The notes under the pieces were generated by a model. It was given only the letters and a program-made list of their open reading frames with translations, was not told the origin of the DNA and made no database searches. Shown here piece by piece: positions 25,391-34,663 of a stretch of DNA of 64,000 bases. The stretch comes from Fibrobacterota bacterium (GTDB taxonomy: Bacteria > Fibrobacterota > Chitinivibrionia > Chitinivibrionales > FEN-1185): contig PLWQ01000009.1 of the NCBI GenBank assembly GCA_003165595.1, positions 141,516-205,515 on the forward strand, written 5' to 3'. Position 1 is the stretch's first letter. Each line of letters opens with the position of its first letter. A program made the translations under genes and the position numbers.

Positions 25391-27193
25391 TCATCTCCTG
25401 AGTAATACCTCCGCCGAAACAGTGCGGTTTCCTGCAACTATCCGCAGCAAATATACCCCGTCTGCGCCCACGATATTATTGATAGTCACCAGCCCTGCCG
25501 GATCGGGATGGAGATGGCAGATTCTGGATATGCACTTGCCGCAAAGGCTGTAAATTGAGAGGTCCACATTGCCAATAGGCGAGCGGGAGAGAAGAATTCT
25601 CGTGCCCGTTGGAGTAGACCAGATTTTCGAGATGGACATGACAATGTCCGGTTTTCCTCTACTGCAAATTGCTCCGCTCGTAACTATGTCAAGGCTGTCG
25701 ACGGGGCTGAACAGTTGAGAATTTCTGCTACAACTCACTCGCCAATACCATTCGCCGCCGCCAAGATCCGCAGACGGAATGTAGAAGGAATCCGTCAATG
25801 GGATGATGAACGGGCTTGCAAATACGATGTTGCTCGCCAATTCAAAAGTGTAGGATTTGGCGTTGTTGACGTTATTCCACCTAAAGGCGGGCCTTGATGT
25901 TGAGACAATAGCGCCATCATAACGAATGAGGAGTGGTATGGAGTCTGACACGATTTGGAACGCATCTACTTGTGACCAACTGTCGATCAAGTTGGACTTG
26001 ACGCGCCAATAGATGGAGCCTGCGGAAAGTTCGGTGCTCGATGTAAATTGGGTGTCGGAAGTGGGAACGACTAAGGCTGGATTCATGAAAATGCTGTTGT
26101 AGGCTACTTGGAGTGTGTACGAAGATGCAGCAGGCACGGAATACCATTTTAGCGAAGGCCTCGTATTTTCCGTAACCTTTGGGACGTATGGGATCAGTAC
26201 CGGAACCCGCGGATCTTGAACCACGAACGATCCGATTTCCGAATAAATCACTAGACTATCATTTATGCCGGCAACGACTTGCCAGTAAATCGTATCTATA
26301 GGAAGGTCAACCGGAACCTTGTAGCTGGTGTCGGCTACAGGAGTTCGAATATAGGGATTGGAGAAGGACTTTATTGTGTCGATCAGGACGGAATAACCTG
26401 CCGCCTGAGGGACCGAATGCCAAGTCAGAATTGGCATTCGATTCGTAGAGGGGCTTGCAACCGGAATGAGCATTGGATAGATTGTCTGAAGCGAAGGATT
26501 ATTGTACAAGTCTGTGACTTCCGCTTGGCTGAGAACCCTGTTATAAATCCGGATTGCATCAATCGTTCCATGGAAGGGCATGTTGTACAGTGAACTGCCT
26601 ATATTCTTCCTTGCGCCAATGCTAACGGGTTCTGAGGTTTGGTACAAAGACGATGGCGGTGCCTGGCTTGCCTTCAGGACGCCATTGACATATAGCTTCA
26701 TTAGATTGCTTCCCTCGTCCAATGCTGCAACAATATGGTCCCAATGGTTGCTTGGGAATACTCCGGATTCGAGCATCGTTACCGTAGCATACTTGTCCCT
26801 TGCGAAAAACCTGTATCCGCCCAGCGAGGCATCAATACAATATTGTTCATTTCCACCAGTGCCTCTAGTGATAATACCCGCGTCTTGAACTTGTTGAGGA
26901 GTGCCATTCACCCATACAGAGATGCTGAACGATGGAGAGGCCGTAAAATTGAGTGAGCTGCCATTTGATATGACCACATAACTGCTCACTCCATCAAAGT
27001 TCAAGGCCTCGCCCTCAATGCCGGTTGTCCACTTAGCTCCAACGATTGTGCCATCATTCGCATTGCCACTTCTGTCATGCAGCACATTCCCGGTGCCTTC
27101 GTTGAAATCCCACAGGGCGACAATGTCGGACGCTGAAACTGCGGACAGACATGCAAATCCCAAAATGCAAAAAATGCAAATAAGACCGCGCAT
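25391..27193 (-). CDS. Secreted LamG protein with Fn3/Ig-like repeats and Por-type C-terminal domain
   Basis: 600 residues with a Sec signal peptide (MRGLICIFCILGFACLSAVSA). The order is a LamG lectin-like domain (about 22-215; starts DIVALWDFNEGTG and ends GTIDAIRIYNRVLSQAEV), then three beta domains of about 95 residues. Each beta domain opens with a 'P.l.W.sv..A..Y...i' pattern (near 245, 345 and 440). Last is a C-terminal beta-sandwich (about 530-600: VDLSIYSLCGKC ... GVYLLRIVAGNRTVSAEVLLRR), matching the tail that directs proteins to type IX secretion. It should be exported to the cell surface and bind glycans. No enzyme domain is visible. Confidence 0.85.
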   Translation of the reverse strand: MRGLICIFCILGFACLSAVSASDIVALWDFNEGTGNVLHDRSGNANDGTIVGAKWTTGIEGEALNFDGVSSYVVISNGSSLNFTASPSFSISVWVNGTPQQVQDAGIITRGTGGNEQYCIDASLGGYRFFARDKYATVTMLESGVFPSNHWDHIVAALDEGSNLMKLYVNGVLKASQAPPSSLYQTSEPVSIGARKNIGSSLYNMPFHGTIDAIRIYNRVLSQAEVTDLYNNPSLQTIYPMLIPVASPSTNRMPILTWHSVPQAAGYSVLIDTIKSFSNPYIRTPVADTSYKVPVDLPIDTIYWQVVAGINDSLVIYSEIGSFVVQDPRVPVLIPYVPKVTENTRPSLKWYSVPAASSYTLQVAYNSIFMNPALVVPTSDTQFTSSTELSAGSIYWRVKSNLIDSWSQVDAFQIVSDSIPLLIRYDGAIVSTSRPAFRWNNVNNAKSYTFELASNIVFASPFIIPLTDSFYIPSADLGGGEWYWRVSCSRNSQLFSPVDSLDIVTSGAICSRGKPDIVMSISKIWSTPTGTRILLSRSPIGNVDLSIYSLCGKCISRICHLHPDPAGLVTINNIVGADGVYLLRIVAGNRTVSAEVLLRR

Positions 27194-27561
27194 GAGGCCC
27201 CCTGATTGTGATTGTATAAAGTCCTATTGGGACAGAAAATACCCTTGATAATATACCATTGTTCTTCGCGGCCGGCAATTAGAAATGTCAAGAAGATTGC
27301 GTAAAACAAGTCGGTTGCCGCATTGGGTCACAAATCATTATCGCTTTCAATTCAACTTCAAGATTGGCTGAATGCGTGCGGGCGGAGTATGGTAAAGGTG
27401 GCCGCAATTCCCGAGAGGCCCTGGAAGCATGGAGCAACCCACATTCAGCGCGCAATATTTCCAGGATACTTGTAATTTTTGTCTCAATCTTCTATTTTTG
27501 TGTGTCCTAATTTTGACAGCCCAGCTATTTTTTCAACAATCATGAAAAAGGAGCAACTACC
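27194..27561. promoter_or_regulatory. Divergent intergenic region
   Basis: About 370 AT-rich bases separate the LamG protein and the phosphofructokinase, which point away from each other, so both promoters must be here. A TTGACA at 27513-27518 is a consensus -35 box facing the phosphofructokinase, but no good -10 lies 17 bases after it. No small gene or repeat is seen. Confidence 0.35.
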
Positions 27562-28776
27562 GTGGCCAAACTTGTGGGAAAAGCAGTAATCGCGCAGGGC
27601 GGCGGCCCGACCGCAGTCATCAACCAGAGCCTTGTGGGCGCCGTTTTGCAGGCGAGGAAATATGCGTGCATCGACAACATATATGGCGCTCTTCACGGGG
27701 TGAGCGGCATCGTCAATGAGGATTTTGTCGACCTTACTCAGGCCACGACGCATAACCTGGAAAGGGTGGCTGTCTCTCCTTCATCGGCAATGCTTTCGAC
27801 CCGCGACAAACCGGACGCGGAGTACTGCGGCAAGATTTTTAAAGTCCTCAAGGCGCATGATGTTCGGTATTTCTATTATATCGGCGGAAATGATTCTGCA
27901 GATACCTGCAGAATCGTCAACGAAAATGCAAAGAAGGCCGGGTACGAACTTCGTGTCGTGCACATACCAAAAACCATCGACAACGATCTGCGAGTTACGG
28001 ACCACTGCCCGGGTTTTGGGTCGGCAGGACGGTTTGTGAGCCTTGCGTTTGCCGGTCTCAACCTGGATAACCGCAGCCTTCCGGGCGTGTATATCGCGGT
28101 CATCATGGGGCGAAATGCGGGTTTCCTTACAGCCGCGTCGGTATTTGCCAAAAAATACCCGGATGACGGTCCGCATTGCATATACCTTCCCGAGAAACCG
28201 TTTTCTCAGGATAAGTTTCTCTCAGACGTCGACAAGTACTACAAAAAATACGGAAGGTGCGTGATCGCGGCGTCGGAAGGTATCACCGACAAAGACGGCA
28301 CGCCCATTATCGCCGCCTTGACAAAAAACAGCGAGAAAGATGCTCATGGCAATGTTCAGCTTTCCGGCACCGGCGCACTTGGTGACGCGCTTTCGAACCT
28401 GGTCAAGGAAAAGCTCAAGATCAAGCGGGTGCGATGCGACACTTTCGGTTACCTGCAGCGAAGTTTCCTGAGTGTTGTTTCGGAAATCGACGCGCAGGAA
28501 GCTCGCGAAGTGGGTGAGAAGGCTGTGCAGTTCTCGGTGTGGGCCGATATCGACGGCAGCGTGGCAATCCGAAGAACAGGCGACTATTCGGTGGAATATT
28601 TTCTTACGCCTCTCGAAACCGTCGCGCGCGATGCCAAGAAAATGGCCGATGAATTCATCGACGCGGAGAATTCGACCGTCACCGAAGCATTCAAACAGTA
28701 CGCTCGTCCCCTAATCGGGCCGATGCCCGAGTACGAGCGCATTTCCGCTCCGCTGGTAAGCAAGTTGCTGGCATAA
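27562..28776 (+). CDS. Phosphofructokinase, PPi-dependent type
   Basis: A cytosolic glycolytic enzyme that phosphorylates fructose 6-phosphate, 404 residues. The N-terminal phosphate-donor loop is IAQGGGPTAVINQS. The signature YYIGGNDSADT carries Asp where ATP-using enzymes have Gly, and PKTIDNDL is the catalytic loop. Together with the length this points to pyrophosphate as donor and a reversible reaction. MGRNAGFLTAAS and PEKPFS fit the same subfamily. The GTG start has AAGGAG eight bases before it. Confidence 0.92.
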   Translation: MAKLVGKAVIAQGGGPTAVINQSLVGAVLQARKYACIDNIYGALHGVSGIVNEDFVDLTQATTHNLERVAVSPSSAMLSTRDKPDAEYCGKIFKVLKAHDVRYFYYIGGNDSADTCRIVNENAKKAGYELRVVHIPKTIDNDLRVTDHCPGFGSAGRFVSLAFAGLNLDNRSLPGVYIAVIMGRNAGFLTAASVFAKKYPDDGPHCIYLPEKPFSQDKFLSDVDKYYKKYGRCVIAASEGITDKDGTPIIAALTKNSEKDAHGNVQLSGTGALGDALSNLVKEKLKIKRVRCDTFGYLQRSFLSVVSEIDAQEAREVGEKAVQFSVWADIDGSVAIRRTGDYSVEYFLTPLETVARDAKKMADEFIDAENSTVTEAFKQYARPLIGPMPEYERISAPLVSKLLA

Positions 28777-28875
28777 TAGGGGTGGTCGCGGTCCAACGGT
28801 ATTGCCTCTGGCAGCTTAGCTGCTTTCAGATGTTTTCTCTTGCAGGCAGGCCCGGCGCATTTTCGTGCTCCGGGC

Positions 28876-29739
28876 ATGTTTCTTTATGAAGGACGACTGG
28901 AACAAGCTTTGAACATTTTTGCCACGATTCACAAGAGCATTTTTTCCGGCGAGTTCTACGAGGGTATACCTGCGATGCCCGGCCGAAAGGCGCTGCAATT
29001 CCTTCTTGTGATTTGCCTGAGTACTGCAATCATCTGCGGGTTTTCGCATCTGTATTATGCGCTGGACCCGGAGGCAGGTCTTGCCGCAGAGACTGCCGGA
29101 TCACTGGGCGGCATTGAGATCACAAACGGCGTGCTTAATCCTCACAGAACCGTGCCTTACATTCCGGACAATTTGCGGGTATCGCGAATGTTCGAATTGC
29201 TTTTTTGTCTTCCGCGGTCTTCCGCTCTGGTTCCTGATTCCTTTGTTGTTGTTGACACGTCTGCAAAATCGTCGGCACATCTTGGTCCCAACACGATGTT
29301 TCTTCTTACTGCGCGCCGCCTGATCGTCAACCCGGGATCGCAGCACTCCTATGGAAAATCGTATACGGATCTCCTGGGAAAGCTGCATGTGATCGCGGAA
29401 AAGGGTTCGATCCAGAAAGTGCTGTTGCACAGGGTTGGATTTCTTGCCCTTTTCTACTGTGTGTGGACAGGAGTCTCAAACGCCGTGGTTTATCTCCTGA
29501 GTATTGCCTTTCTATCACTTGCGGCATATATTTTTAGACTCGAACGTTCGCGAGGCCTGGCAGATTTTCTCAAAATGGCGTGTTTTGCAGGTTCGCCCGT
29601 GTATGTCGGCACGAACATAGTCGCCCTTTCCGGCACAAGCATATCTTGGACGTGGCAGGTACTTATTTTGCTTTCAACATTTGTCATGTTCAGAGGCGTT
29701 CGCCACATCTCGCAATCCGCCCACGACTCCGACGCGTAG
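28876..29739 (+). CDS. DUF1189-like membrane protein
   Basis: 287 residues with four or five membrane helices. The N-terminal motif IHKSIFSGEFYEGIP, followed by a basic segment and a helix (ALQFLLVICLSTAIICGF), is the start of DUF1189 proteins. An extracytoplasmic part (about 60-175) lies before the C-terminal helices. Its function is unknown. The start is uncertain: the frame is open to a TTG at 28840, and no ribosome binding site is clear for the ATG at 28876. It is followed after 18 bases by another unknown gene. Confidence 0.6.
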   Translation: MFLYEGRLEQALNIFATIHKSIFSGEFYEGIPAMPGRKALQFLLVICLSTAIICGFSHLYYALDPEAGLAAETAGSLGGIEITNGVLNPHRTVPYIPDNLRVSRMFELLFCLPRSSALVPDSFVVVDTSAKSSAHLGPNTMFLLTARRLIVNPGSQHSYGKSYTDLLGKLHVIAEKGSIQKVLLHRVGFLALFYCVWTGVSNAVVYLLSIAFLSLAAYIFRLERSRGLADFLKMACFAGSPVYVGTNIVALSGTSISWTWQVLILLSTFVMFRGVRHISQSAHDSDA

Positions 29740-29757
29740 GAGAGAAGGATAGCTGGT

Positions 29758-30624
29758 ATGCTCCTCGGAATCCAGCAGAAAAAAGGGGATCCCGCCAAGC
29801 TCGACGGCCGGCTTACGGTTTATGCCATTCTCGATATAGATCCTTCCGACCTGCTTGCCATGAAACACCCGATTGCATCGATGGTGCACGATGGACTCCT
29901 TGTGGCACAGGGCAACTACCGTGAGCAGAACAACCTTCGGGATTTTCTCAAGTCGGAAATGGGAGTTTCTCTCGAAGATGGTCTCGAGGAATTTCTCGAC
30001 AAACTTGGCGGGCTGGAATCCGCGCTGGATCCCGAAAAGCTGCGGGATCGCATAGAAAACATCGATGATCTTGAAGATTTCATACCAACGCCAGCCAAGA
30101 TCGTCCCATTTACCTCGGAGGATGATGTGCTGTCCCAGGAGGGAGACGTTTACTTCGCGGGGACATTCAAGAACGTCGGCAATGCCATCCTGAGTGTCAA
30201 TTCGGTACCCATCTTGTACCAGGCAAGGTTTCGGGAACAGGAAATTCAAAAAGTCCGCAATGAGATAGAGTTGTTGACCTCCCAGATCGAAAAGAACGCT
30301 CCCCCCCGTGAAAAACTTCTTTCCCCGGACATGAAGGTTGAAGGGAAGATTATGAAGGAGTTTATCCCGAACATGCTGTATTGCCGCAAGGAGAAAAAAG
30401 TATTTGGCGCGGCCGAGAAGCTGTTCCGGGATTTCATGCACGATTACAAGAACGGGGAAGATATAAACGCCATCGTGAGGATCATTGCCGACGACCATGA
30501 ACTTACCTCCCGGCATTTCAAGCTTCTGGAATTGTACGCGAAGAAAATATCACGAATCATGGAAGAAGATTTCGCTGAGGCGGAGAAACTCCAGAATGAC
30601 ATCACGGCTCTCGCACAGCAATAG
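29758..30624 (+). CDS. Unknown cytosolic protein with a central coiled coil
   Basis: 288 residues with no signal peptide or membrane segment. I do not recognise it. The N-terminal half is acidic with short predicted helices (GVSLEDGLEEFLDKLGGLES). A coiled coil spans about 160-185 (FREQEIQKVRNEIELLTSQI), and the C-terminal part is helical and charged, ending in MEEDFAEAEKLQNDITALAQQ. GGAGAGAAGGA precedes the ATG. Its own terminator follows directly, and a PAS hybrid kinase starts 93 bases on, so it could be a partner or target of that kinase; this is inference only. Confidence 0.7.
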   Translation: MLLGIQQKKGDPAKLDGRLTVYAILDIDPSDLLAMKHPIASMVHDGLLVAQGNYREQNNLRDFLKSEMGVSLEDGLEEFLDKLGGLESALDPEKLRDRIENIDDLEDFIPTPAKIVPFTSEDDVLSQEGDVYFAGTFKNVGNAILSVNSVPILYQARFREQEIQKVRNEIELLTSQIEKNAPPREKLLSPDMKVEGKIMKEFIPNMLYCRKEKKVFGAAEKLFRDFMHDYKNGEDINAIVRIIADDHELTSRHFKLLELYAKKISRIMEEDFAEAEKLQNDITALAQQ

Positions 30625-30665
30625 AAACAACAGGGCTCGCGCCTGAAATCCCTGCTGTTTCTATT
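30624..30665 (+). terminator. Rho-independent terminator
   Basis: The stem GAAACAACAGGG / CCCTGCTGTTTC (12 bp, one A-C mismatch) starts at the stop codon of the preceding gene and is followed by TATT. It separates that gene from the downstream kinase gene. Confidence 0.6.
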
Positions 30666-30717
30666 CACGTGATGATGCGGGCGAAGAACCCTTTTAGCCC
30701 GTCAATCACCCAACGAT

Positions 30718-32436
30718 ATGGGAAATTCCTTGATGCTTTTCGGCAAACATATCGCCCCGCCAGACATCCAAAGTGACGTAACGCTCATGGCGCGCATCGT
30801 CGAGCATACACGCATCAACATCATTATTACCGACCCCGAAGGTTCCATTCTGTATGCCAACGCCTGTGCCGAACGCGATCTCAAAGTATCGCGCGACAAG
30901 CTCCGCGGAATGTCGATCGAATCTCTCATATCAGATGTGGGCGACGGCATGCCGTGGAAGGATTTGCAGGCCAGCCTTGTCCACGACAGGTCATGCGAAG
31001 GCAGAGTGCGTCTGCTGTGCAAAGGCGCCGCCGAATTGACATGTTCGCTTCACGCATTCGCCATCGATGATACCGCCGCGGCCAGGAACGTGTTCGTTTT
31101 TCAATTCCAGGACGTTACCGCAGAAATCAAGTCGGTGGACCAGATCGAGCGCAAGAACATTGAGATGGCAAAAATAAATACCGAACTTATCCGTTCCAAC
31201 GCCGACCTCAAACGCGTGAGTGAGCTGAAGTCCAATTTCTTGAGTATAGCTTCGCATGAGCTCAAGACCCCGCTCACGTCCATCAAAGGCTACTCCGATA
31301 TCATCATCGACACCATGAAGGACAAGCTCGACAGCGGAGTCTTCCGGATGATCGAAAGCATAAACCGAGCTTCCGACAGGCTTCACCGGGTTGTGAATAA
31401 CATTCTCGACGTCACCCGCATCGAGCAGAAGCGCCTCAGGCTCAAACCGGAGACCATGGATCTTGCGGCGGTGGCGCGCGAATGCATCGAAGAACTCGTT
31501 CAATTTTCTTCAATACGCAGCATCAAGTTCGAATGCATCGCGGCCGACAACCTTCCCGTGTTCCTGGGCGATACCATGCGGATGCAGCAGGTGTTTACCA
31601 ACCTGTTTTCGAACGCTCTCAAATTCTCCCCCGACAATTCCACGGTTGAAGTCCATATCGGTATGCTCAACAAATCGGAATTTCATATCGTTGTCAAGGA
31701 TCAGGGCATCGGCATCGAAAAGTCGGAGCAGAAGAAGGTGTTCGACCCCTTCTACGAAATTGGGAGCACCAACCGGCACAGCACCGATTTTTCAAAGTTC
31801 ATGGGCGGCGGTACCGGGCTCGGTTTGTCTATCGTCAAAGGGGTCATCGAACGACACGGCGGCAGGATCTGGGTGGAAAGCGAAGGGCCTTCCCTGAGCG
31901 TCAAGTTCCCGGGAAGCGAATTTCACATCGTGCTTCCCATTGAAGCAAAAATCGAATGGGACGACGACGAAACGCGAACCATCAAGCTTGCAGAGCTGCA
32001 GGAAGTGAAAATCAAGGAGCGTGATTCGGCCGAAGAAAACATCGAAATGAAGCCGGTGATACTCTTTATTGACAGCGACCGTGAAGCCATCGAAATAGCC
32101 AAAATGGTTCTGGAAAATGCATTTGAGGTCCTCGTTGCCGAGACCGGCGAAATCGGTCTGTCCATGGCGTTCGATCGCCTGCCGTCGGTGATCCTTGTAG
32201 ATTCGTTCTTGCCGGGGATGGATGGGTATCGTGTTTGCAGAATATTGCGCAGCCAGGAAGAAACAAAGAATATCCCCATTGCGTTCTTCTCGGCCGGGTC
32301 GCAAAGCAGCGAGATACAGAAATGCTTCGCTTCAGGCGCGGATGACTTTATTGTCAAGCCGTTTTCCGGAAAGGAATTGGTCGAAAAGATATGGCGGCTG
32401 CTCATGAAAAAGAAGGAACAACAGAACTTCAAATAA
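30718..32436 (+). CDS. PAS-domain hybrid sensor histidine kinase
   Basis: A soluble 572-residue hybrid kinase. It has a single PAS domain (about 20-140), a coiled coil, then HisKA with SIASHELKTPLTSIKGY (His180). The HATPase domain (about 260-410) has an N-box near NLFSNALKFSPDN and G-boxes DQGIGIE and GGGTGLGLS. The C-terminal receiver (445-570) has phospho-acceptor Asp495 (LVDSFLPGMDG) and IVKPFSG. In the receiver the usual Asp-Asp pair is spaced as Asp-Ser-Asp (FIDSDRE), which may alter magnesium binding. No output domain is attached. A strong bidirectional terminator follows. Confidence 0.93.
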   Translation: MGNSLMLFGKHIAPPDIQSDVTLMARIVEHTRINIIITDPEGSILYANACAERDLKVSRDKLRGMSIESLISDVGDGMPWKDLQASLVHDRSCEGRVRLLCKGAAELTCSLHAFAIDDTAAARNVFVFQFQDVTAEIKSVDQIERKNIEMAKINTELIRSNADLKRVSELKSNFLSIASHELKTPLTSIKGYSDIIIDTMKDKLDSGVFRMIESINRASDRLHRVVNNILDVTRIEQKRLRLKPETMDLAAVARECIEELVQFSSIRSIKFECIAADNLPVFLGDTMRMQQVFTNLFSNALKFSPDNSTVEVHIGMLNKSEFHIVVKDQGIGIEKSEQKKVFDPFYEIGSTNRHSTDFSKFMGGGTGLGLSIVKGVIERHGGRIWVESEGPSLSVKFPGSEFHIVLPIEAKIEWDDDETRTIKLAELQEVKIKERDSAEENIEMKPVILFIDSDREAIEIAKMVLENAFEVLVAETGEIGLSMAFDRLPSVILVDSFLPGMDGYRVCRILRSQEETKNIPIAFFSAGSQSSEIQKCFASGADDFIVKPFSGKELVEKIWRLLMKKKEQQNFK

Positions 32437-32450
32437 GACTTTTTGCAGTT

Positions 32451-32495
32451 AAAAAAGAAGAGGAACCGTTCTTGTGCGGCTCCTCTTCTTTTTGT
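32451..32495. terminator. Strong bidirectional terminator
   Basis: A long stem AAGAAGAGGAACCG / CGGCTCCTCTTCTT has an A-run before and a T-run after it. It sits between the convergent kinase and SH3-like protein genes and should work in both directions. Confidence 0.88.
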
Positions 32496-32514
32496 TTGCT
32501 GTTGTAGGCCGGCA

Positions 32515-32964
32515 TTACTTCGACTGTCGCTCCACGGTTTCTCTGTCGACGTTTTCGCGAAGAGCATCGGCAAACGAACGGTCCAGTTTGATGGGATCTG
32601 CGTTCGGATTGTCGGCGTCAATGATGTACACCGGTGTGGGATTGTCGAGGTAGCCGATAACTTCGGCGTCGTCGAAGACAAATGTTTTGCTTTTTCCCGT
32701 GGCGACAACCACGCGTTTCTCGATCCATCCGGTTTCACCATCGGCCTTTTGAACCTTGTAGTGGTTCCTGCCAGACGAAAGAATAAGCAGGCGGTCGTTT
32801 GTGCCCGCTGTAAAGATAGGCTTTTCGTACAGTTCGCGTATCTCATTCTTAAAAACGCCGACATCGTTGGTAGTCGGTGTAACGTATTTTTCGGCATTCT
32901 TCTGGGCGAAGGCCATGCCTGCCATAAGGGTCAATACAAGTAAAGCTACAAATTTTAATCGCAT
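32515..32964 (-). CDS. Secreted SH3-like small protein
   Basis: 149 residues. The signal peptide MRLKFVALLVLTLMAGMAFA is followed by a bacterial SH3-type beta-barrel (IFTAGTNDRLLILSSGRNHYKVQKADGETGWIEKRVV). A polar tail mentions no known motif. ATG 32964 has AAGGAG at ideal spacing; the frame is open to 33039. The SH3 core is of the same type as the two SH3 modules near 57-58 kb (KKGD..., GW.E/GWIF), suggesting an expanded family in this genome. It is probably periplasmic. Confidence 0.75.
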   Translation of the reverse strand: MRLKFVALLVLTLMAGMAFAQKNAEKYVTPTTNDVGVFKNEIRELYEKPIFTAGTNDRLLILSSGRNHYKVQKADGETGWIEKRVVVATGKSKTFVFDDAEVIGYLDNPTPVYIIDADNPNADPIKLDRSFADALRENVDRETVERQSK

Positions 32965-33137
32965 AACGTACTCCTTCTTGAACCAAATGTGGAGAAACCG
33001 TTCATCCGTAATTATAAATGATTCGTTGAAAAGAAGCAAGCGGGAAAAAACGAATTGCGCGTGACGTTTCTACCTCCTTCTTGCATGCAGTGATGCTGCG
33101 ATGACGGTTCGGCCAAGCGTTGTTTAACCATCTACCG

Positions 33138-34586
33138 TTACGCAAAGGCAAAGTCCATGTCGCGTGCGGCCTTGACTTCGTCGAGGCGGCCCACGGGAGT
33201 TGACACGGGCGAATCGTGAAGCAGCGACGGGTTCTCCCGCGCTTCGACGGCAATCGCCTCCATGGCAGCCACGAATGCGTCCAGAGTTTCCTTGCTTTCC
33301 GTTTCGGTCGGTTCAATCATGAGCGCTTCCTTGACAATGAGCGGAAAATAGACCGTGGGCGGGTGAAACCCCAAGTCTATGAGCCGTTTTGCAATGTCGA
33401 GGGCGTTCACTCCGTTCTTCGCCTGCCTGGCGGCGGAAATCACGCATTCATGCATGCAGGTACGGTCGAAAGGTACGTCAAATGATCGTTTAAGCCGGGC
33501 CATCACGTAATTGGCGTTTAGAACGGCATTGTCGCTCACTTCCGCAAGGCCATCGTGGCCCAGCAGAAGGATATAGGCATATGCCTTGAGACACACGCCA
33601 AAATTTCCGTAGAACGGCGCAATATACCCGATTGATTTCGGGTAACCGTAGTTGAGGGAATAGGTGTTGTCCGGTCTCTTCACGATGCGAGAAATGGGCA
33701 GAAATTCCTCGAGTTTCTTCTTGACTCCCACCGGACCCGCGCCGGGCCCGCCGCCGCCGTGCGGCGTGCCGAATGTCTTGTGAAGATTGATGTGCACCAC
33801 ATCGAAATCAGCGTCGCCTGGCCTGAATTTTCCCACGACCGCATTGAGGTTCGCCCCGTCGTAGTAGAGAAGCGCATCGTGGCGGTGGGCGCACTCGGCG
33901 ATCTTCCCGATTTGTGAATTGAATATGCCGAGCGTATTCGGATTTGTCATCATGATGGCCGCGGTCTGAGGGCCTATCATGGTTTCGAGCACGGCAAGAT
34001 CGATGACCCCGGTTTCCCGGTTGGTGGGAACGGAGCGCACCCGGTATCCGGCAATGGCGGCGCTGGAAGGATTGGTTCCGTGTGCCTCGTCGGGAATAAG
34101 GACTTCGGTCCTGACGTTGCCCCGGTCCCGGTGGTAGGCCGCAACAAGCATCATGCCCGTGAGCTCACCATGCGCTCCCGCCATGGGTTGCAGTGTAAAG
34201 GCGTCCATTCCAGAAATTTCGCACAGTACTCGTTCCAGTTCGTAAAGAACCGCAAGGGCGCCCTGGGTGAGCATGCCGCCGCGCCGTAACTGCGGCAGCA
34301 GGGGGTGGAGCGAGCAAAAACCTTCGAGCTGGGCTATTTTCTCACAGACCTTCGGGTTGTACTTCATAGTGCAGGATCCGAGCGGATAAAAATTGGTGTC
34401 CACGCCGAAGTTGCAGCGGGAAAGGGCTGTAAAATGGCGAACCACGTCGAGCTCCGACAGCTCGCACAAATCCGCGTCTCGCGTTCGCCCGTATTTCTTT
34501 TCGACGGAAATCATTGTGGGAACATCGAGCGCCGGCAGGCTGACGCCTTTTCTGTCTTGCACCGATTTCTTGAAGATTATTTCCAT
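33138..34586 (-). CDS. gcvPB: Glycine dehydrogenase (decarboxylating) subunit 2
   Basis: The PLP-carrying half of the two-subunit P protein of the glycine cleavage system. With gcvPA it decarboxylates glycine and passes the aminomethyl group to lipoyl-GcvH. The 482-residue protein has the PLP lysine Lys270 in NLHKTFGTPHGGGGPG, plus PMAGAHGEL and NPNTLG. It is the last gene of gcvT-gcvH-gcvPA-gcvPB, 77 bases after gcvPA. lpd (L protein) is not in the window. Confidence 0.97.
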   Translation of the reverse strand: MEIIFKKSVQDRKGVSLPALDVPTMISVEKKYGRTRDADLCELSELDVVRHFTALSRCNFGVDTNFYPLGSCTMKYNPKVCEKIAQLEGFCSLHPLLPQLRRGGMLTQGALAVLYELERVLCEISGMDAFTLQPMAGAHGELTGMMLVAAYHRDRGNVRTEVLIPDEAHGTNPSSAAIAGYRVRSVPTNRETGVIDLAVLETMIGPQTAAIMMTNPNTLGIFNSQIGKIAECAHRHDALLYYDGANLNAVVGKFRPGDADFDVVHINLHKTFGTPHGGGGPGAGPVGVKKKLEEFLPISRIVKRPDNTYSLNYGYPKSIGYIAPFYGNFGVCLKAYAYILLLGHDGLAEVSDNAVLNANYVMARLKRSFDVPFDRTCMHECVISAARQAKNGVNALDIAKRLIDLGFHPPTVYFPLIVKEALMIEPTETESKETLDAFVAAMEAIAVEARENPSLLHDSPVSTPVGRLDEVKAARDMDFAFA

Positions 34587-34663
34587 GTTGTTGTCCGTGT
34601 TTCTACTGGATATAGTCGTGATTTGCCATGCGGTGGTTCACGCAGGTTGACGCAACCCTGCAT

